NCBI RefSeq assembly: GCF_002925845.1
Contig: NZ_PDNI01000028.1
Coordinates: 62,001 to 126,000 of the forward strand
Length of the DNA stretch: 64,000 nucleotides
Source of the DNA: Roseovarius nitratireducens
GTDB taxonomy: Bacteria > Pseudomonadota > Alphaproteobacteria > Rhodobacterales > Rhodobacteraceae
Direction of reading: 5' to 3'
Position 1 is the stretch's first letter. Each line of letters opens with the position of its first letter. The translations under genes and the position numbers were made by a program. The notes under the pieces were generated by a model. That model ran no database searches, was not told the origin of the DNA, and worked only from the letters and a program-made list of their open reading frames with translations. Below are positions 62,655-64,000 of the stretch, piece after piece.

Positions 62655-64000
62655 CAGAATGTCTCCTGCGGCAGGGCAAAGTTCTTCTTCTTGCCGCCGA
62701 AGAGCGTCGTCTTGCCCGTCTCGCCGGAAGAACAGCCATTGCCATCGGTGAAGCCACAGCCGCCACGGATGTCGGCCCCGTCTTCGTTCTGTTCACGGTG
62801 CGCCGTGGGGATCGCGAAACGGTCCTCGTAATCGGCGATAGCCATGATCTTGTACATGTCCTCGATCACCCGGCCCGACATGCCGACGCGGGCGGCGATG
62901 GCCTCGTCGCGCACGCCGTCCACGCTGAGCGCGCGCATGTAGAGCCGCATCGCCGACATGCGCTCCAGCGCATGCACGATGGGCTCCTCGTCGCCCGCGG
63001 TCAGCATGTTGGCGAGGTATTTCACCGGGATGCGCAAGGAGCGCACGTCGGGCATCTGGTCGCTCATCGCGATCTGACCGGCCTGCGCGGCGTTCTGGAT
63101 GGGCGAAAGCGGCGGGATATACCACACCATCGGCAGGGTGCGGTATTCGGGATGCAGCGGGAAGGCCACTTTCCACTCCATCGCCATCTTCCACACCGGG
63201 CTGACCTTGGCCGCCTCGATCCAGTCTTCGGGGATTCCGTCGCGGCGAGCGGCGGCGATTACCTCGGGGTCGTTGGGGTCGAGGAACACGTCCAGTTGCG
63301 CACCATAAAGATCGGTTTCGCGCTCGGCGCTCGCCGCCGCCTCGATCTTGTCGGCATCATAAAGGATCACGCCCAGATATCGGATGCGGCCCACGCAGGT
63401 CTCCGAGCAGACGGTCGGCTGGCCGCTCTCGATGCGCGGATAGCAAAAGGTGCATTTCTCGGATTTGCCGCTTTCCCAGTTGTAGTAAATCTTCTTGTAG
63501 GGACAGCCCGAGATGCACATCCGCCAGCCCCGGCACTTCTCCTGGTCGATAAGGACAATGCCGTCTTCCTCGCGCTTGTAGATCGCGCCCGAGGGGCACG
63601 ACGCCGAGCAGGTCGGGTTGAGGCAATGCTCGCACAGACGCGGCAGGTACATCATGAAGGTATTTTCATACTCTCCATAAATCTCCTTCTGCACATTCTC
63701 GAAGTTGTAGTCCTCGGACCGTTTGGAGAATTCGCCGCCCAGGATTTCCTCCCAGTTCGGGCCCTTCTCGATCTTTTCCATCCGCTCGCCTGTGATCTTG
63801 GACCGGGGCCGCGCGGTGGGAAAATGATCCATGTCGGGTGCGGATTTCAGGTGGTCATAGTCGAAATCGAACGGCTCGTAATAGTCGTCGATCTCGGGCA
63901 TCGACGGGTTGGCAAAGATATTCGCCAGGATCCGCCACTTGGCCCCCTGCTTGGGTTGCAGCTTGCCGGAGGCCGAGCGCACCCAGCCCCCGTTCCAGCG
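62654..64000 (-). CDS. narH: Respiratory nitrate reductase beta subunit, partial
   Basis: 448 C-terminal residues; the N-terminus lies beyond the window end. Iron-sulfur ligands are visible: CEHCLNPTCSASCP, CRGWRMCISGCP (with the Trp of the [3Fe-4S] site) and CTFC...CSETCVG. The frame is still open at 64000 (RWNGGWVRSASGKLQPKQG), so the ATG at 63982 is not the true start. NarG should lie upstream. Electron wire between NarI and NarG. Confidence 0.96.
   Translation of the reverse strand, partial: RWNGGWVRSASGKLQPKQGAKWRILANIFANPSMPEIDDYYEPFDFDYDHLKSAPDMDHFPTARPRSKITGERMEKIEKGPNWEEILGGEFSKRSEDYNFENVQKEIYGEYENTFMMYLPRLCEHCLNPTCSASCPSGAIYKREEDGIVLIDQEKCRGWRMCISGCPYKKIYYNWESGKSEKCTFCYPRIESGQPTVCSETCVGRIRYLGVILYDADKIEAAASAERETDLYGAQLDVFLDPNDPEVIAAARRDGIPEDWIEAAKVSPVWKMAMEWKVAFPLHPEYRTLPMVWYIPPLSPIQNAAQAGQIAMSDQMPDVRSLRIPVKYLANMLTAGDEEPIVHALERMSAMRLYMRALSVDGVRDEAIAARVGMSGRVIEDMYKIMAIADYEDRFAIPTAHREQNEDGADIRGGCGFTDGNGCSSGETGKTTLFGGKKKNFALPQETF

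Noticed and set aside
1-64000. CRISPR arrays
   Set aside because: No evenly spaced short direct repeats were seen, and no cas genes are present.

Overview
The window looks like a chromosome or large-replicon segment of a marine-type alphaproteobacterium, most likely Rhodobacterales (Roseobacter group). The base composition is GC-rich and the genes are tightly packed with ATGA and TGATG overlaps. The gene content also fits: a DUF3768 protein, many peptide and amino-acid ABC systems with FAD oxidases, and a respiratory narHJI operon followed by a parvulin. This assignment is inferred from gene content, not from a marker gene.

Positions 1 to about 25,600 are an accessory island. It opens with the end of an IS3-type element. 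A compact defence block follows on the minus strand: an OLD-family ATPase/TOPRIM nuclease overlapping by 4 bp with a restriction-endonuclease-like/nSTAND3 NTPase, plus a divergent eukaryotic-type protein kinase. From 6.3 to 17.7 kb lies a mobile-element core: a large serine recombinase, a 48-residue micro-gene, two VirD4/TraG-like ATPases, DUF3768, XRE, a large ParB-like protein, a small membrane protein and a replication-relaxation protein. A 124-bp near-perfect nested palindrome sits in the middle of it. From 17.8 to 24.5 kb is a type I restriction-modification operon (hsdM-hsdS-abi-hsdR) with an Abi_2/HEPN abortive-infection gene inserted, preceded by an AlpA-like regulator. The island ends in a gene-poor tract holding decayed remnants of a tyrosine integrase and a transposase.

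Positions 25.9 to 60.2 kb are a catabolic and transport region. A complete branched-chain-amino-acid-type ABC operon (livK-G-F-H-M order) is followed by a decayed succinate-semialdehyde dehydrogenase gene. A seven-gene minus-strand operon then follows: ATP-dependent hydantoinase A and B subunits, a small [2Fe-2S] protein, an FAD/BFD-like dehydrogenase subunit, an aldehyde dehydrogenase, a tartrate-dehydrogenase-type enzyme and that pseudogene. A LysR gene precedes it. Two DAO-type flavoproteins lie beside it and could complete a heteromeric amino-acid (opine or D-hydroxyproline type) dehydrogenase. A second block has an Lrp regulator, a dpp-like peptide ABC operon with a twin-arginine binding protein, two HAD hydrolases, a glyoxylate/hydroxypyruvate reductase, a class III aminotransferase, two long GNAT acetyltransferases, an ArgE-like deacylase, a DAO oxidase and a DgcA/stachydrine-demethylase-like iron-sulfur flavoprotein. 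Together these suggest uptake and oxidative breakdown of N-modified amino acids or peptides; the substrate cannot be read from sequence.

Positions 60.4 to 64.0 kb carry the distal part of a membrane-bound nitrate reductase operon: narH (cut by the window end), narJ, narI and a parvulin-type peptidyl-prolyl isomerase.

The best candidate for an undescribed system is the OLD nuclease + endonuclease-nSTAND3 pair, possibly with its kinase neighbour. Next is the palindrome-centred element with a serine recombinase and two VirD4-like ATPases.
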